DNA of 64,000 nucleotides from assembly GCA_934045075.1 (NCBI GenBank), contig OW203724.1, positions 18,901,143 to 18,965,142 of the forward strand. Reading direction: 5' to 3'. This document shows, one piece after another, positions 41,345-51,138 of this stretch. Below the pieces are notes generated by a model that did not search any database, was not told where the DNA came from, and was given only the letters and a program-made list of their open reading frames with translations. This DNA is from Yponomeuta sedellus. Lineage: Eukaryota > Arthropoda > Insecta > Lepidoptera > Yponomeutidae. Made by a program: the position numbers and the translations under genes. How positions within the stretch are numbered: position 1 is the stretch's first letter; the number at the start of each line of letters is the position of its first letter.

Positions 41345-41585
41345 TATCACTCTCCAGCTTATGCTGAGTCAGAGCCCTTTTGAATTTGCCATACCCACGT
41401 ACTTACACTGGATAATGCATTGCTGTGTGTATAAATTGTTTAAATGTTTTTAATCCTTTTTTTGTAAATGGTTCATTGTGTTTTCTGTGTATTGTTTTGC
41501 TTTTGCTACTGTACAGTCTGCTTAATCTTAGTCTTATTGTGTGTGGGAAAATGCAAATAAATGATTCATCTATCTATCTACAATT
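41345..41585 (+). mobile_element. SINE-F with ATCT-repeat tail
   Basis: GAGTCAGAGCCCTTTTGAAT, CTTACACTGGATAATGCATT, ACAGTCTGCTTAATCTTAGT and GGGAAAATGCAAATAAATGA lead into an ATCTATCTATCTA tail. AATAAA precedes the tail. Another copy is at 21966-22285. Confidence 0.65.
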
Positions 41586-41659
41586 GCCAAACTATGAGGC
41601 TAAGAATATTAGCTGTAAATATGTTTATTTACACATTCTTCCAATACATTTCATGTACA

Positions 41660-41815
41660 CCTACCTACCTACTCTCTTCATCTTTCAGTTCCATCCATCC
41701 CACGGTTGTCTGGAAGAGAACGCTTTTACCGATAAGCCCGCCTATTGTATTGGGCAAAACTTACGTATGTAACTCTTTTAATGTATTTTGATGTACCTAT
41801 TTTGTTTTCTGGTGC
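41660..41815 (+). mobile_element. SINE-H copy
   Basis: CCATCCCACGGTTGTCTGGA, GAGAACGCTTTTACCGATAA, GCCCGCCTATTG and the TTTTGTTTTCTGGTGCGCAC end match other SINE-H copies. The AATAAA tail is lost at the boundary with MITE-T. Confidence 0.6.
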
Positions 41816-41843
41816 GCACTTCCTATTGGAACGCTATGCAAAG

Positions 41844-41994
41844 GGGTACGTTCACATGGATCACAGAAACCGATCACAGTCGCAACGGATCACATCAAAC
41901 CAAGCCAAATATTCCACTCGGATCATGTGATCCGAATGGACTACATTTTTGATTAGACTTTTTCCATTCGGATCACATCCGAGTGGACGTACCC
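41844..41994. mobile_element. MITE-T, short palindromic element
   Basis: Ends GGGTACGTTCACATGGATCA and, in reverse complement, GGGTACGTCCACTCGGATGT are inverted copies. The core has a second inverted pair, CCACTCGGATCATGTGATCC. About 150 bp, non-coding. No other copy in the window. Confidence 0.7.
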
Positions 41995-42364
41995 ATTTAA
42001 ACCCATAATATCTTTTTATTATCTTTTCTATCGGAACCCTAGCCTAGCTGCGGGTCTCAACACAACTGACACCTAAACAGAACGTAACGATTTCCTTTCA
42101 AATATTTAAAATTTGACTGGAGGGCTCCGCCGGCCAGCTATTATAAAGTATCGTTGCAGTACAATAAAGAGTTCTAATCTACTATAAGTCACTATGCAGT
42201 CACTTCAATATTACGTAGGTATATTATATTATTTCCACTTCCCATATATAATTTAATTATTTGTATGTATGTGTATCTATTCATTTCATTATTTACGTAT
42301 GGTTTAAGTAAGGTTATATAAATTCCTAACTTCAATATTTCTAATTTCAATATTTCTAAAATGC

Positions 42365-42517
42365 ACCGACTACTCGTCTCTAATTTCTTTCTTGTCTCCG
42401 TCTATGGTTGCCTGAAAGAAATTGCTTTTAGTAATAAAGCCACCAATTGTATGATATTTTTATATAATTACTGTTACTGTAATTTCTGTGTACAATAAAG
42501 TATATTCTATAAATAGT
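42365..42517 (+). mobile_element. SINE-H copy
   Basis: CGTCTATGGTTGCCTGAAAG, AAATTGCTTTTAGTAATAAA, GCCACCAATTGTATG and TGTGTACAATAAAGTATATT match the SINE-H body and end. A further tail scrap (AGTACAATAAAGAGTTCTAA) is at about 42155-42178. Confidence 0.65.
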
Positions 42518-42704
42518 TGAGGAAAAAGCTCGTAATTGGCCTATGTTAAGTCTAATTAATTGTCTACCTAAATTGTATTTGCGCTGTGAGCTTCTTGTGA
42601 TTAAATAAAATAAAATAAATAAATATCTGTCTATAAGTGGGGAAATCTTAGGACTAACTAATTAACCATAATTTCACCAACAGCATTTATAACACAACAT
42701 TTAC

Positions 42705-42948
42705 CTTTCCGCGTACTGACGGTGTAGCTGACATCTTCGAACATCAAATGCACGGGGGGTCTCTTTGCCATCCGATTCAACGCCTTCAGCGTCGACCCGG
42801 CACGCTCCAAAGCCGCTGGGGTCCACTGGTTCTCTTGTATCGGATCGATCACTAAAGGATTTGGCAGTTCTGCCGGATTTGTACCAGTGGATCCGTGGGC
42901 TAAGGCAGCCCCCGCTATGGCCCGACGCACTAGCGGAACATTCGACAT
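42705..42948 (-). CDS. First coding exon of an ABCG-type (white/ABCG1-like) transporter
   Basis: On the minus strand an 81-codon open frame starts at 42948 (AAAATG context, A at -3) with MSNVPLVRRAIAGAALAHGS and ends in KRPPVHLMFEDVSYTVSTRK. The block RPPV-hydrophobic-FEDVSYTV is the usual lead-in to the nucleotide-binding domain of ABCG half-transporters, which pair to move lipids, sterols or pigments across membranes. The frame leaves the coding pattern at GGAAAG/GTAAAT, a good splice donor after 42705 with one base of the next codon in the exon. The Walker A exon was not found to the left in this window. The region is far more GC-rich than the surroundings. Identity rests on this short N-terminal block only, so another ABCG member is possible. 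Confidence 0.72.
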
Positions 42949-43170
42949 TTTGAATTAAAAAAATAGATCGGTTTGTTTTTTTAGAACATCGCACTCCTCC
43001 GGCCAGTTTTTTTGAGACACTTGTTTATTCGAAAAGGCGAGTCGGTTTAATGGTTTCGCGGTCGGCGGCGTCCGCGCAACCCTGCGAGCGTGTTGAAACT
43101 GATAGGCCGGAGCTACCGAGCTGTGAACTGATGCTTGTGCGTCGACCCTTGAAATTACTTACCGGCGACA
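42949..43170 (-). promoter_or_regulatory. CpG-rich 5' UTR and putative promoter of the ABCG gene
   Basis: Directly upstream of the start codon lies a GC- and CpG-rich segment (GGTTTCGCGGTCGGCGGCGT, CCGCGCAACCCTGCGAGCG) unlike the AT-rich surroundings and free of repeats. No TATA box is obvious at a fixed distance. Promoter function is inferred from position and composition. Confidence 0.5.
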
Positions 43171-43414
43171 ACAATGGCTTTAATTGATTGCCGGTGGTCA
43201 ACTGATGACAATCCTTATATTTTTGTAGTAAAAAGTTATGGCTGGTATCCTGTTTTTACTGAATTCTGGTAGTTTCGTAAACGGTTTTGATTTTATTCTC
43301 TCTCGATATTGCCCTACATTATAGTTAGGTAAAGCTTATTTCAAGTGTACTTTGCCGAATACTTACCTGCGCGAGGTTGCAGTAAAAAAAGTGTCCACGT
43401 ACTTTTTACACTTT
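43171..43414. other. Unassigned DNA upstream of the ABCG gene
   Basis: Repeat-free, not coding. Its position 5' of the ABCG exon makes it a candidate for upstream control sequence, with no specific motif support. Confidence 0.4.
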
Positions 43415-43700
43415 TGCTTCCCACTGCAGGGCGCAGGCCATATCGCAAATAGGGTATAATAATATGGGCTTAATAATAACGCGTGCCCACCGCGGATTGG
43501 ATATTTCAAGCGCTGGGATAGTTAAACTCATCAGGCGCTCAGGTTTCCTCACGATGCTGCAACAAATTTACATTAAAAAATTTGTACATCATTGTTACAT
43601 GCCGGGATTCGAACCCACTGTTCGAATCCCGGCATGTAACCCCGGATTGAGAAGCCTGTATTCCACTGCTTAACTACCAATGCTAACTATACTGCTTATA
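43415..43700 (-). mobile_element. SINE-E, reversed, with perfect palindrome at the B-box
   Basis: The reversed 3' part (GGGCGCAGGCCATATCGCAA, CGTGCCCACCGCGGATTGG, CTCAGGTTTCCTCACGATG) leads to a perfect 21-bp stem: GTTACATGCCGGGATTCGAA, C at 43594-43614 facing 43620-43640, with a 5-base loop. The stem includes the B-box, so the copy folds at its own promoter. The right side continues with head sequence (CCACTGCTTAACTACCAATG). Confidence 0.65.
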
Positions 43701-44267
43701 ATTCTAACGAGGCGATAAATTAAAACGTATTAAGTTGTTGCGCCAGTGCTTATTTATTTTTCTGGTACAAAGTTCCTTAGGTACCTGCTCGACTGCAGTT
43801 TGTTTTTTATAAGTACATTGAAGTCTTAGACTGAGTATGCATCACGATTTTTTAACCGAAAAAATCTATGCGATATCGAAAATGTATGAATGTACACGAA
43901 CTTGCAAAAAAAAATTGTGCGAAAAATATTCCCGAACCAGTTCAGTAGGCAATTAAAAATCCGTCGAAAAAAAAAATCGCGGTGATATTATTCGTAATGC
44001 ATTCTAAGCCTTATAACGTACCGCATAGAGACTAATTTATACATACAACCAACCGTTTAAAAAGACAGAAAACTATATAAATAAAAATACGAACGATCTT
44101 GAGGTTTCAGTGTCATCCTATCACTGACAAGACTTCCTTAAAGTAAGAAACAGCTGTTTCGAAAATTCTGAATCCAATAATGCGGATAATAAATTCGTGA
44201 GTAATTAAATCCATATGGAGGCAATTCATTAATTAATAATGTTATTAACAAATGTGTTATACCTATG

Positions 44268-44460
44268 AGCGGCGGTAGCTCAGTGGGTAGAACCATGGAC
44301 TGGCAAGCGAGAGCCCCAGGTTCGATCCCGAGTGCGAGCATGTACCAATGACTTTGTTTAATTTCAAAGTTACGTACATTTACGAATTTGTAGTAGCAAT
44401 ACCACACGTTAACTGTGAAGGAAAACCTCGTGAGGAAACCCGCGGCTTGGTTGGATCCGC
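44268..44460 (+). mobile_element. SINE-E, forward, tRNA-derived
   Basis: The head GGCGGTAGCTCAGTGGGTAG and GGTTCGATCCCGAGTGCGAG is well kept. The body GCATGTACCAATGACTTTGT, GTAGTAGCAATACCACACG, GTGAGGAAACCCGCGGC follows. Confidence 0.75.
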
Positions 44461-44469
44461 ACGTATTGA

Positions 44470-44680
44470 CTAGTCTTTCCTGTGGGCTAGGCTGACTAAG
44501 CTGTCAGGATGGGATAGATGCTGGGCAAGCCTAGACCATCTATAAAACCATGTCCCAGGCACCACAGCGTCGGAGTGGTCCCGTCACCCATCTAGTGTGT
44601 GTGAGTGAAGATACCACTGGACGCTGTATAAATCATCTCATTAAGTAGATGCAAAAAGGCCAATATAATTATTATACCTA
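44470..44680 (+). repeat. Family S repeat
   Basis: The block AAACCATGTCCCAGGCACCA, CAGCGTCGGAGTGGTCCCG, GAGTGAAGATACCACTGGAC, AAATCATCTCATTAAGTAGA is shared with 37397-37560. Class unknown. Confidence 0.5.
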
Positions 44681-44859
44681 TGCAGAACTTGTTGATGTAC
44701 AGTTAACATTTAAGTGACAGTTTAACCTTTTGCAAATAGCAATGCTACTCGCTTATGAGGAATACTACTTACTACGCGATTTTTAATCATTGAGATAAAT
44801 TAGAGTTTCTTTATCAGCTTCTTCTTCTGAATTGAATTAAAGAATTCTGTTTGCTGTAT

Positions 44860-44980
44860 GTCAATGTAAAATTTAAACCGCTGCTTTTGGGCCGTAGTGT
44901 AGCCACAGTACAAATAAGTGCAGTGGACAAAAAGGCATCAAGAAAAATAACTGACTCCATTCTAACCATCTTTAAATGAA
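44860..44980 (+). repeat. Family G fragment
   Basis: TTCTGTTTGCTGTATGTCAA, CCGCTGCTTTTGGGCCGTAG, and CTCCATTCTAACCATC match family G. A 20-base insertion interrupts it after GTGTAG. Confidence 0.5.
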
Positions 44981-45167
44981 TCATAATTTCATTAAGTAAA
45001 CATATTGATTCTATTAATGTGATATTAAGATTTGACGTAGTTATGCGAGAACATAGTAAAAGAAAGTAATATACGCGTCGAATTGACAGCCCCCTTCTGT
45101 TTTGAACACAGTTAAAACATTTCGAACAACCTCTGACAGTAAGACAGTATCCTCCTCGGATGAATCG

Positions 45168-45772
45168 ATATCAACCCTTTGTCTGTCCCCACTGCTGGTG
45201 TACGGGTCTCTACCAGCATCGCAGGAAGTTTAGGCTATAATCCAACACGGGGGCCAAGTCCGGGTTGGAGGAGGATTGTAAAACAGTGTCGGGCCTTACT
45301 GTCAGAAGTCATAAATAAATAAAAAATAAAATGCATTTATTTCAGGTTTCAAGACCCATATACAATAAAAAACTACAAGAAACAAACAAAAACAAAAAAA
45401 AAACAAACAGAGACAACACATATACAATAATAAATCGTTTTTCAGACCTAAATATGCCTGTCGCAGCAGTGCCGGATATATGGGCAATCTATCCTGCCCG
45501 CAATCATTGCCAGGGCGGTGTTGGTGCTGGCCCGCACCCGGCGCACCAGGGATGCCGCGCGCCGGCGCATGCTCGCGTGGAAGCAGGCTGTGCGCGCCCA
45601 CGCGAACATGCCCGACGCACTGCAGTAGCGAGGCAGCCTCAGCACCGTCCTGAGCGCGTTATTGAACTGGACGTTATCAAGCCGCCTATAAGCCCTCTGA
45701 CATGGCTTAACGACTGCCATTATAGTACATCCGACACCAACGGCTTAACGTGCCTTGCGAAGCACCGATTGT
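45168..45772 (-). mobile_element. SINE-A copy 13, split by a LINE insertion
   Basis: The 3' half (45168-45310, from ATATCAACCCTTTGTCTG to GCCTTACTGTCAGAAGT) and the middle (45671-45772, from TTATCAAGCCGCCTATAAG to TGCCTTGCGAAGCACCG) are in order but separated by about 360 bp of foreign sequence. The 5S-like head is missing. Confidence 0.75.
45311..45670 (-). pseudogene. Jockey/CR1-type LINE C-terminus inserted in SINE-A
   Basis: On the minus strand the frame covering 45448-45670 reads NNALRTVLRLPRYCSASGMF, AWARTACFHASMRRRAASLV and RRVRASTNTALAMIAG. This resembles the C-terminal end of Jockey-group reverse transcriptase proteins. The 3' side ends in an A-rich AATAAA-containing run (reversed at 45311-45340). 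It is strikingly GC-rich compared with its surroundings, so it inserted fairly recently or from a GC-rich source family. Confidence 0.65.
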
Positions 45773-45929
45773 GATTTATTAATAATTAAAGCCTATTTAA
45801 GTGTCGGATAACGATATCGGACATTATCGTGTAGTTAATGTAAAAAAATCGTTCGTAACTTTTAGGGGTGTTAAAATTTTTAGGAGGGGAGGACTTTTTT
45901 ACTGTTTTGCCGGCGTGATTAATACGTAT

Positions 45930-46130
45930 ATGGTATATTATTTTTAATGCACTAACCCGTGCTAAGGACAATTTTTAAAAACCTATTTAGAGGCTAAAAA
46001 TTCCACCCAATAGGGACTCGAACCCGCGACCTCTGACCAACCGAGCCAGCGCTCTCCCAACTGAGCTAGCTAATGGGCGACTACCCGGCATCCGTGAAAT
46101 TTTAAACCTCTTTACAATAAATACTCTATT
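45930..46130 (-). mobile_element. SINE-B, minus strand, single copy
   Basis: Reversed tail (ATTTTTAATGCACTAACCCG), TTTAGAGGCTAAAAATTCC, B-box region GGGACTCGAACCCGCGACC, head to AGCTAATGGGCGACTACC, then the upstream part (AATTTTAAACCTCTTTACAA). No inverted partner here. Confidence 0.7.
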
Positions 46131-46550
46131 ATATAATATATATTAATAATAGCAACGTATATTTGTATTAAATTACATATCTCTAGTCAATCGACTCTGA
46201 GTTAAGCTGTTGACAGGCATATAGACGGACGGACGGACATAGCAAAATTATAAGGGTTGTTGACTACGTTACCCTAAAAAGAACCACTGGCTGCTACAAA
46301 GTCTCTTTAAAGTTCAACCGTACACAAGTCATTTTAGAATCATTTGATAGGATTATCTGGTCTCTTCGTAAATATACAACAGATAAAGATAAAATTTATT
46401 CAGCCTGTCGTAACAGCATTAATAAATATCAAGTTATTGTATCTTAAGTACTTAGCTACTGCATCACAAAGAATGCCGTTAACGAGTGATTGATGAAATA
46501 AATACATTGAGCAGACATGTGTCTCGAGCAAATGTAGGTGGAAGGTCCAC

Positions 46551-46715
46551 ATCGTCGTCTTCAGGCTATGCTAGTTCACTGCTGTACATAGCCCTTCTCT
46601 AATGAGCGCCATAGCGCCTTCAGCTTGCCGCATCCAGCATCTGCCTGCAGTTTTTCACGGATCGTTATCCCACCTAATCGGAGGGCTAGATTTGGTCGAA
46701 GTATGGAGTCCACAT
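46551..46715 (-). mobile_element. RTE 3' end, GAA-type, truncated
   Basis: The reversed end CGTCTTCAGGCTATGCTAGT, CACTGCTGTACATAGCCCTT, AATGAGCGCCATAGCGCC, CAGCTTGCCGCATCCAGCAT corresponds to the coding and 3' end at 50.33-50.69 kb. Confidence 0.65.
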
Positions 46716-46774
46716 ACTTCGACCAAATTGTGGATGTATTAGCAAAGGGCGAGATAAAAATACTCGAGACCGTT

Positions 46775-47050
46775 TTCGTGCATGCAGCGACTGGTGAACG
46801 GTAATGAAGCGAAAGTGATCTGTTAGGATCGTGGCAAGCCCTCCTGCGGGTAGTACGATTTCACGAGTGACGCTTTTTGCGGCGTTAAAATGTCACATTT
46901 TGACAATTAATGTACTGCATTTTGACAATTAATGTACTGGAAAGTCGAGACTTCTAACGTACAAGACGCGCGACTAGCGTCGTCGTACTACCCAAGCTGG
47001 TCTCTGCCTAACCCTTTTGGGTACAGGCGCGAGGTTATGTTATGTTTTGC
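46775..47050 (+). repeat. Family P copy interrupted by family Q element
   Basis: Family P (GTGCATGCAGCGACTGGTGA, CGAAAGTGATCTGTTAGGAT) resumes at 46996 (CTGGTCTCTGCCTAACCC, GGCGCGAGGTTATGTTATG). Between them a Q element lies at about 46855-46993 with inverted ends GGGTAGTACGA and TCGTACTACCC, and an internal tandem duplication of CATTTTGACAATTAATGTAC. Confidence 0.6.
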
Positions 47051-47388
47051 CATAGACCGGCTGAGAAGAAGCTCTACAGTGCAGCTTGCAGGATCTGACG
47101 GAGGCATGACCCAGCGCAATAGTAGTGGCGCTGTTTTGGGAACGACATGTCTTAAGAGTCGAAACTTTCGACACGAAAAATTATGAACGGGACGCGATGT
47201 GAGCCTAACAATACAAGAGAAAATAAACATTAAATATTACAATGAAATACAACACAATAACTGTAGGTATTTGTCTAATACCGGTGTTTACACGTAGGTA
47301 CGAGTAGTTGGTTGATATCACATTATTAGTTCGTTATATTTTGCCTCGTGGCGTACAAATATTTGTGTTCTTAATTCTAGATTAGGTA

Positions 47389-47613
47389 CAATCTGTTAGC
47401 TCTCAGAATATACCTTGGGCTCTAGAGTAGGCTCCGGTTTTTACCGAAAGCACACGAGTGTAATACTACTTCCCACTCTGCATATAAATTTTCTTCACTA
47501 TTTTGAAAAGTTTTTTTAAGTTAAGTGTCATATTAGTTCCGATTACATATTAGTAGAATACATCCGATTCTATCCGATAGTAGCCGAAGTATATTCTAAA
47601 AGCTAACAGACTG
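47389..47613. mobile_element. MITE-M copy 2, TA target
   Basis: The ends CAATCTGTTAGCTCTCAGAA and TTCTAAAAGCTAACAGACTG are inverted and flanked by TA on both sides. Inner blocks GGGCTCTAGAGTAGGCTCC, TTCTTCACTATTTTGAAAAG and CGATTCTATCCGATAG match copy 1 at 25.3 kb. Confidence 0.75.
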
Positions 47614-47835
47614 TATAAGAGTAGTGTGGTTAAATAGAAAATGTCAAGCAGTGCAGTGCGGCAGATGAAATCATGAATATTTCATCAATTATATTGTTAT
47701 TGTTGATTGTATAAATACTATTATATTTAGTATTTATAGCAAATAAAAAAAAACCCCTTTATTGCGAAAACAGAGAAAAAAATTGCAAATTATTTTTTAT
47801 TTCTCAATGATACCTACTATACAATAATATATTGA

Positions 47836-48312
47836 TGCCGGTGAGTCGCCCATTAGCTCAGTTGGAAAGAGCGCTGGCACGGATAGCCAGAGGTTGCGGG
47901 TTCGAATCCCGGCATGGGTGGAATTTTTAGCCTCTAAATAGGATTTTAAAATTGTCCTTAACACGGGTTAGTGCATTAAAAATAAAAATAGTATAATCAT
48001 GTGGGTACAGTGATATCATTCCGATGTAAAAACCTAACTGCAAAGTAGGTAGTCGGGGCTGTAAGTGATGAAAGTTCCTTAAGCCAGATGTCGCTGCCTG
48101 TACGTAATACAGAGAATAGTGTAAAGAGGTTCGAAATTTCACTGATACCAGTGAGTCGCCCATTAGCTCAGTCGCAAAGAGCGCTGGCACAGATAGCCAG
48201 AGGTCGCGAGTTCGAATCCCGGTATGGGTGGAATTTTAGCCTCTAAATAGGTTTTTAAAATTGTCCTTAGCACGGGTTAGTGAATTAAAAATAAAAATAG
48301 TATAATAATATA
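47836..48312 (+). mobile_element. Two SINE-B copies in tandem
   Basis: Copy one (47836-47998) starts just before the head (GTCGCCCATTAGCTCAGTTG) and ends AAAATAAAAATAGTATAAT. Copy two (about 48000-48312) includes about 140 bp upstream of the head (AGATGTCGCTGCCTGTACGT, AGAGGTTCGAAATTTCACTG), then the head (B-box GAGTTCGAATCC) and the same tail. The longer copy shows that the family is longer than its tRNA-like part. Direct tandem insertion at an A-rich tail is one way to form this. Confidence 0.8.
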
Positions 48313-48671
48313 TTGTCCAATCCATTTTCTGTAGATAGGTATGTAAGTCGAAAATTGATTTGGTAAATGATAAAATTATACCCTTTTTCTGATGAACCAA
48401 GAAAACTCGTTACCAGTTAAGTCATCGCTCTTTGAGTGCTTGTTTCGAATGACCTCCGTCAAATCCTGTCCTGCTCTTCAAGTACAAAAACGATTCAAGG
48501 TTCAAGGATTCATTTTTCTTATTACTGACCAAGTTCGAGTTAGGCTCGCTCACCAAGATTTCGGTAGACTGCACCGCCATCACAGGATTAATTAGTAATT
48601 AGCTGAAAATTTAGCGAAATTGTAAAAATACGAACAAATGTGCAAAATGAAGCGACGTAGATATTTGTTCA

Positions 48672-48805
48672 TATATAGATAGATAGATAACACTTTATTA
48701 CACAACCAGAAAAAAGAATACAGCCATGATTTCTTAAATCTAAGTAATGTTGGCGGTCTTACCGCTAAGAACGATCTCTTCCAGATAACCTCTGGATGAA
48801 GTGGA
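48672..48805 (-). mobile_element. SINE-H variant, reversed
   Basis: TAGATAGATAGATAACACTT, TATTACACAACCAGAAAAAA, TGGCGGTCTTACCGCTAAGA, TCTTCCAGATAACCTCTGGA. The left GATA run is the reversed tail. Confidence 0.65.
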
Positions 48806-49105
48806 TTGCATGAACAATATAGACAGTAGGTGTATGTAGGTTATATTTCTCAATTCACTGTTTAGTTCCTTTAATAACTCATAAAGTAGATAAAAATTTC
48901 TCTTGCTCCATTGGATAGGTAAGTCTTCACCTTACCTTCGGATTAGTATTTCTACAACTTTTGCACAACCTTAGGACAACGGCCTATAATACATGGAGTC
49001 AGTTCAAAGATATCGTGTCCTGCCGGCCAATATGAAACCGGTCAGTGATGCTGACTTGCTTGGTCGCTTTCTTGCTTGCTAACTCGGACGTTCGCTTACT
49101 CGCCT

Positions 49106-49614
49106 GAGTGCTTAGTGCGAGTTTGACAGATCCAATCGAATAACTTTACTACCGCGTTAATCGAGCATTGAGTAGTGAGTATACATGACTCAGAGTGCTT
49201 AGTGCGAGTTTTTTAACTACTCGATCGCCTTAACGTAAACTCATATTTCTATGGCATCGAGGAAGCGCCACCTAGCGACAAGTATGGAAATTAAAATTTT
49301 TGAACTAAAACTTTCGTAAGCACAACACATTGTAGACTTTTAGTCCGGATTTACTTACGGGTGTTGTTATATCGGAAAAGTCCGACCAGGTTATTAACCA
49401 GGAAATTAAAATTGCTGAGTGCGAGTTGTAATGGTTTACGTTGAGAAGTGAACACGTTTACCAGCCAAAACACGAATAAACGCGAGTGCGAGTTGTACTG
49501 TGACAGCGTTTTGCCAGTTCGAACGGTTAACTTACTCATACTCACTACTCAATGCTCGATTAACGCGGTAGTAAAGTTACTCGATTGGATCTGTCAAACT
49601 CGCACTAAGCACTC
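49106..49614. repeat. 77-bp inverted repeat, 76 of 77 identical
   Basis: Left arm 49106-49182 (GAGTGCTTAGTGCGAGTTTG through GAGTAGTGAGTAT) and right arm 49538-49614 are reverse complements with one mismatch. The 355-bp spacer holds a PLE-J copy and further GAGTGCGAGTT motifs. Either a young palindromic element or an inverted local duplication. Non-coding. Confidence 0.8.
49286..49413. mobile_element. PLE-J copy 3, truncated, 12-13 bp target duplication
   Basis: The copy (49299-49400) starts TTTGAACTAAAACTTTCG exactly like copy 1, carries GTAGACTTTTAGTCCGG, and stops at AAAAGTCCGACCAGG, ATTAACCA. It is flanked by perfect 13-bp repeats GGAAATTAAAATT (49286-49298 and 49401-49413). The far arm is missing. 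Confidence 0.78.
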
Positions 49615-49881
49615 TGGTTGCTTGCGTGCTGACTCGCTCGCGCGGACGCTACCATGAACGCGATGACGATTTTTACAGAGATAAGCTCGCCTTTGTACAT
49701 GTTATTTCTTATGTAATGTCCTATTTAATGTTTCGTGTGCAATAAAGTATAATATATATAATATTATATTAATTTTAATAGCTTCAGTTTAATCATTCAC
49801 AAGATGTTGGTTACTAAACGGAGTTTTGTTGATACTCATTCTAAACACCCGCGAATTTTCTTTCAGCATTTGGGTCATAAG

Positions 49882-50050
49882 TAAGATAGATAGAACACTT
49901 TATTGTACATAAAAAAGGAAATCATACAGATATATCTTAACCTAAGAGTACAGATGGCGGGCTTATCACTTAAAATTATTTCTTACAGACAACCTATGGA
50001 TGGACTAGAGCAATACATTGACGAACGAAGTAAGAGATTTCTTTAACGTC
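49882..50050 (-). mobile_element. SINE-H, reversed
   Basis: AGATAGATAGAACACTTTAT, TGTACATAAAAAAGGAAATC, AGATGGCGGGCTTATCAC, TTCTTACAGACAACCTATGG in reversed SINE-H order. Confidence 0.65.
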
Positions 50051-50337
50051 CTTTATATTATATTTATGTTATAATGGGGTTTCCGTGGATTTTTTCCTTC
50101 ACAAATATTGTATCAAACGCGCAGTTTATGTCGGCATATTTTTCCTGTAAGTGAATTCTGTTGTTCGACCTAACAAAGTCTTTGATTTTTTCGTATCGCA
50201 CGCGACGATAAATAAAGCTGTGAAATTAGCTGAATAGCATTAAATCTTCTTTTTGAAATTTTACTTCATACGGTCGTAAAACTATGAGAAATATACTAAT
50301 ACCGTATATAATATTGTTTTTTATTTACTAAGAGTGT

Positions 50338-50690
50338 AGGAAGGAGCTATGCTCGGAGTTTCTCTGAAGGATAGAATTCGTAACAAATTCACCCGACAGA
50401 GAACCAAAGTTATCGACATAGCTCAGAGAATTAGCGGGCTGAAGTGGCAGTGGGCTGGCCATATCTCGCGGAGAACCGACAACTGTTGGAGTAAACGTGT
50501 TCTTGAGTGGAGACCGCGACTCGGCAAACTTAATGTAGGACGCCCTCCGACCAGGTGGAATGACGATCTGCGAAAAAGTGTCGTTAAATGCTGGATGCGG
50601 CAAGCTGAAGAAAGGGCGCTATGGCGCTCATTAGGGGAGGGCTATGTCCAGCAGTGGACTAAGATAACCTGAAGAAGAAGAAGAAGTGTA
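50338..50690 (+). pseudogene. RTE reverse transcriptase C-terminus with GAA-repeat tail
   Basis: A 107-codon frame (50349-50672) reads MLGVSLKDRIRNKFTRQRTK, ISGLKWQWAGHISRRTDNCW, GRPPTRWNDDLRK, ALWRSLGEGYVQQWTKIT and stops. This is the conserved RTE-clade C-terminus. A GAAGAAGAAGAAG tail follows at once. The copy is 5'-truncated and still open over its whole length, so it is younger than the other RTE pieces. It is the reference for the reversed copies at 37.3, 46.6 and 52.3 kb. Confidence 0.85.
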
Positions 50691-50881
50691 GTAAATCCCG
50701 GCGGAGACTGAAAAATAGCATTAATGCTGAGGCTTCGACCATTTCAAAAGTGTGAACTAAATTATGTATTCGTATCATAAGCACATTTGTTACTTTTGAA
50801 TGAAGTTCTTTTTATTTTATTTAATAATACTTTATTGTTTCAAAAATACAGCAGTACAAATTTATATAAGTCGATAATTTG

Positions 50882-51138
50882 ACGACCTCGGTGGCGCAGC
50901 GGTTTGGCACGCTGACTGTAAAACCGAAGGTCTCGGGTTCGATCCCCGGCCGGGTCAACTAAGAAACTAACTTTTCTAGTTTGTCTCGGGTCTTGGATGT
51001 TATCTATGTATTTATTGTATTAAATCTATCGTCGAGTTAGCACCTATAACACAAGTCATTTAGTTGTACTTAGTATAGGGCTAACGAAATCTGTGTAATA
51101 TGTCCATGAATATTTATTTATTTATTCATTTAATTGCC
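50882..51138 (+). mobile_element. SINE-C copy 3, tRNA-derived
   Basis: A-box-like GGCGCAGCGG and B-box GGTTCGATCCC, then CCGGCCGGGTC, the family body and an ATTTATTTATTTATT end. Full-length. Confidence 0.82.

Noticed and set aside
41425..41772. 115-codon frame with hydrophobic start
   Set aside because: It spans SINE-F, its ATCT tail and SINE-H; the hydrophobic run is from T-rich sequence, not a signal peptide.
42658..42704. Extension of the ABCG frame past 42705 to a stop at 42658
   Set aside because: The conserved block ends at a good GTAAAT splice donor; the following residues have no family match and are intronic.
45331..45774. 147-codon plus-strand frame rich in Arg, Ala and Pro
   Set aside because: It is the antisense of a LINE C-terminus plus SINE-A sequence; the minus strand has the recognisable protein.
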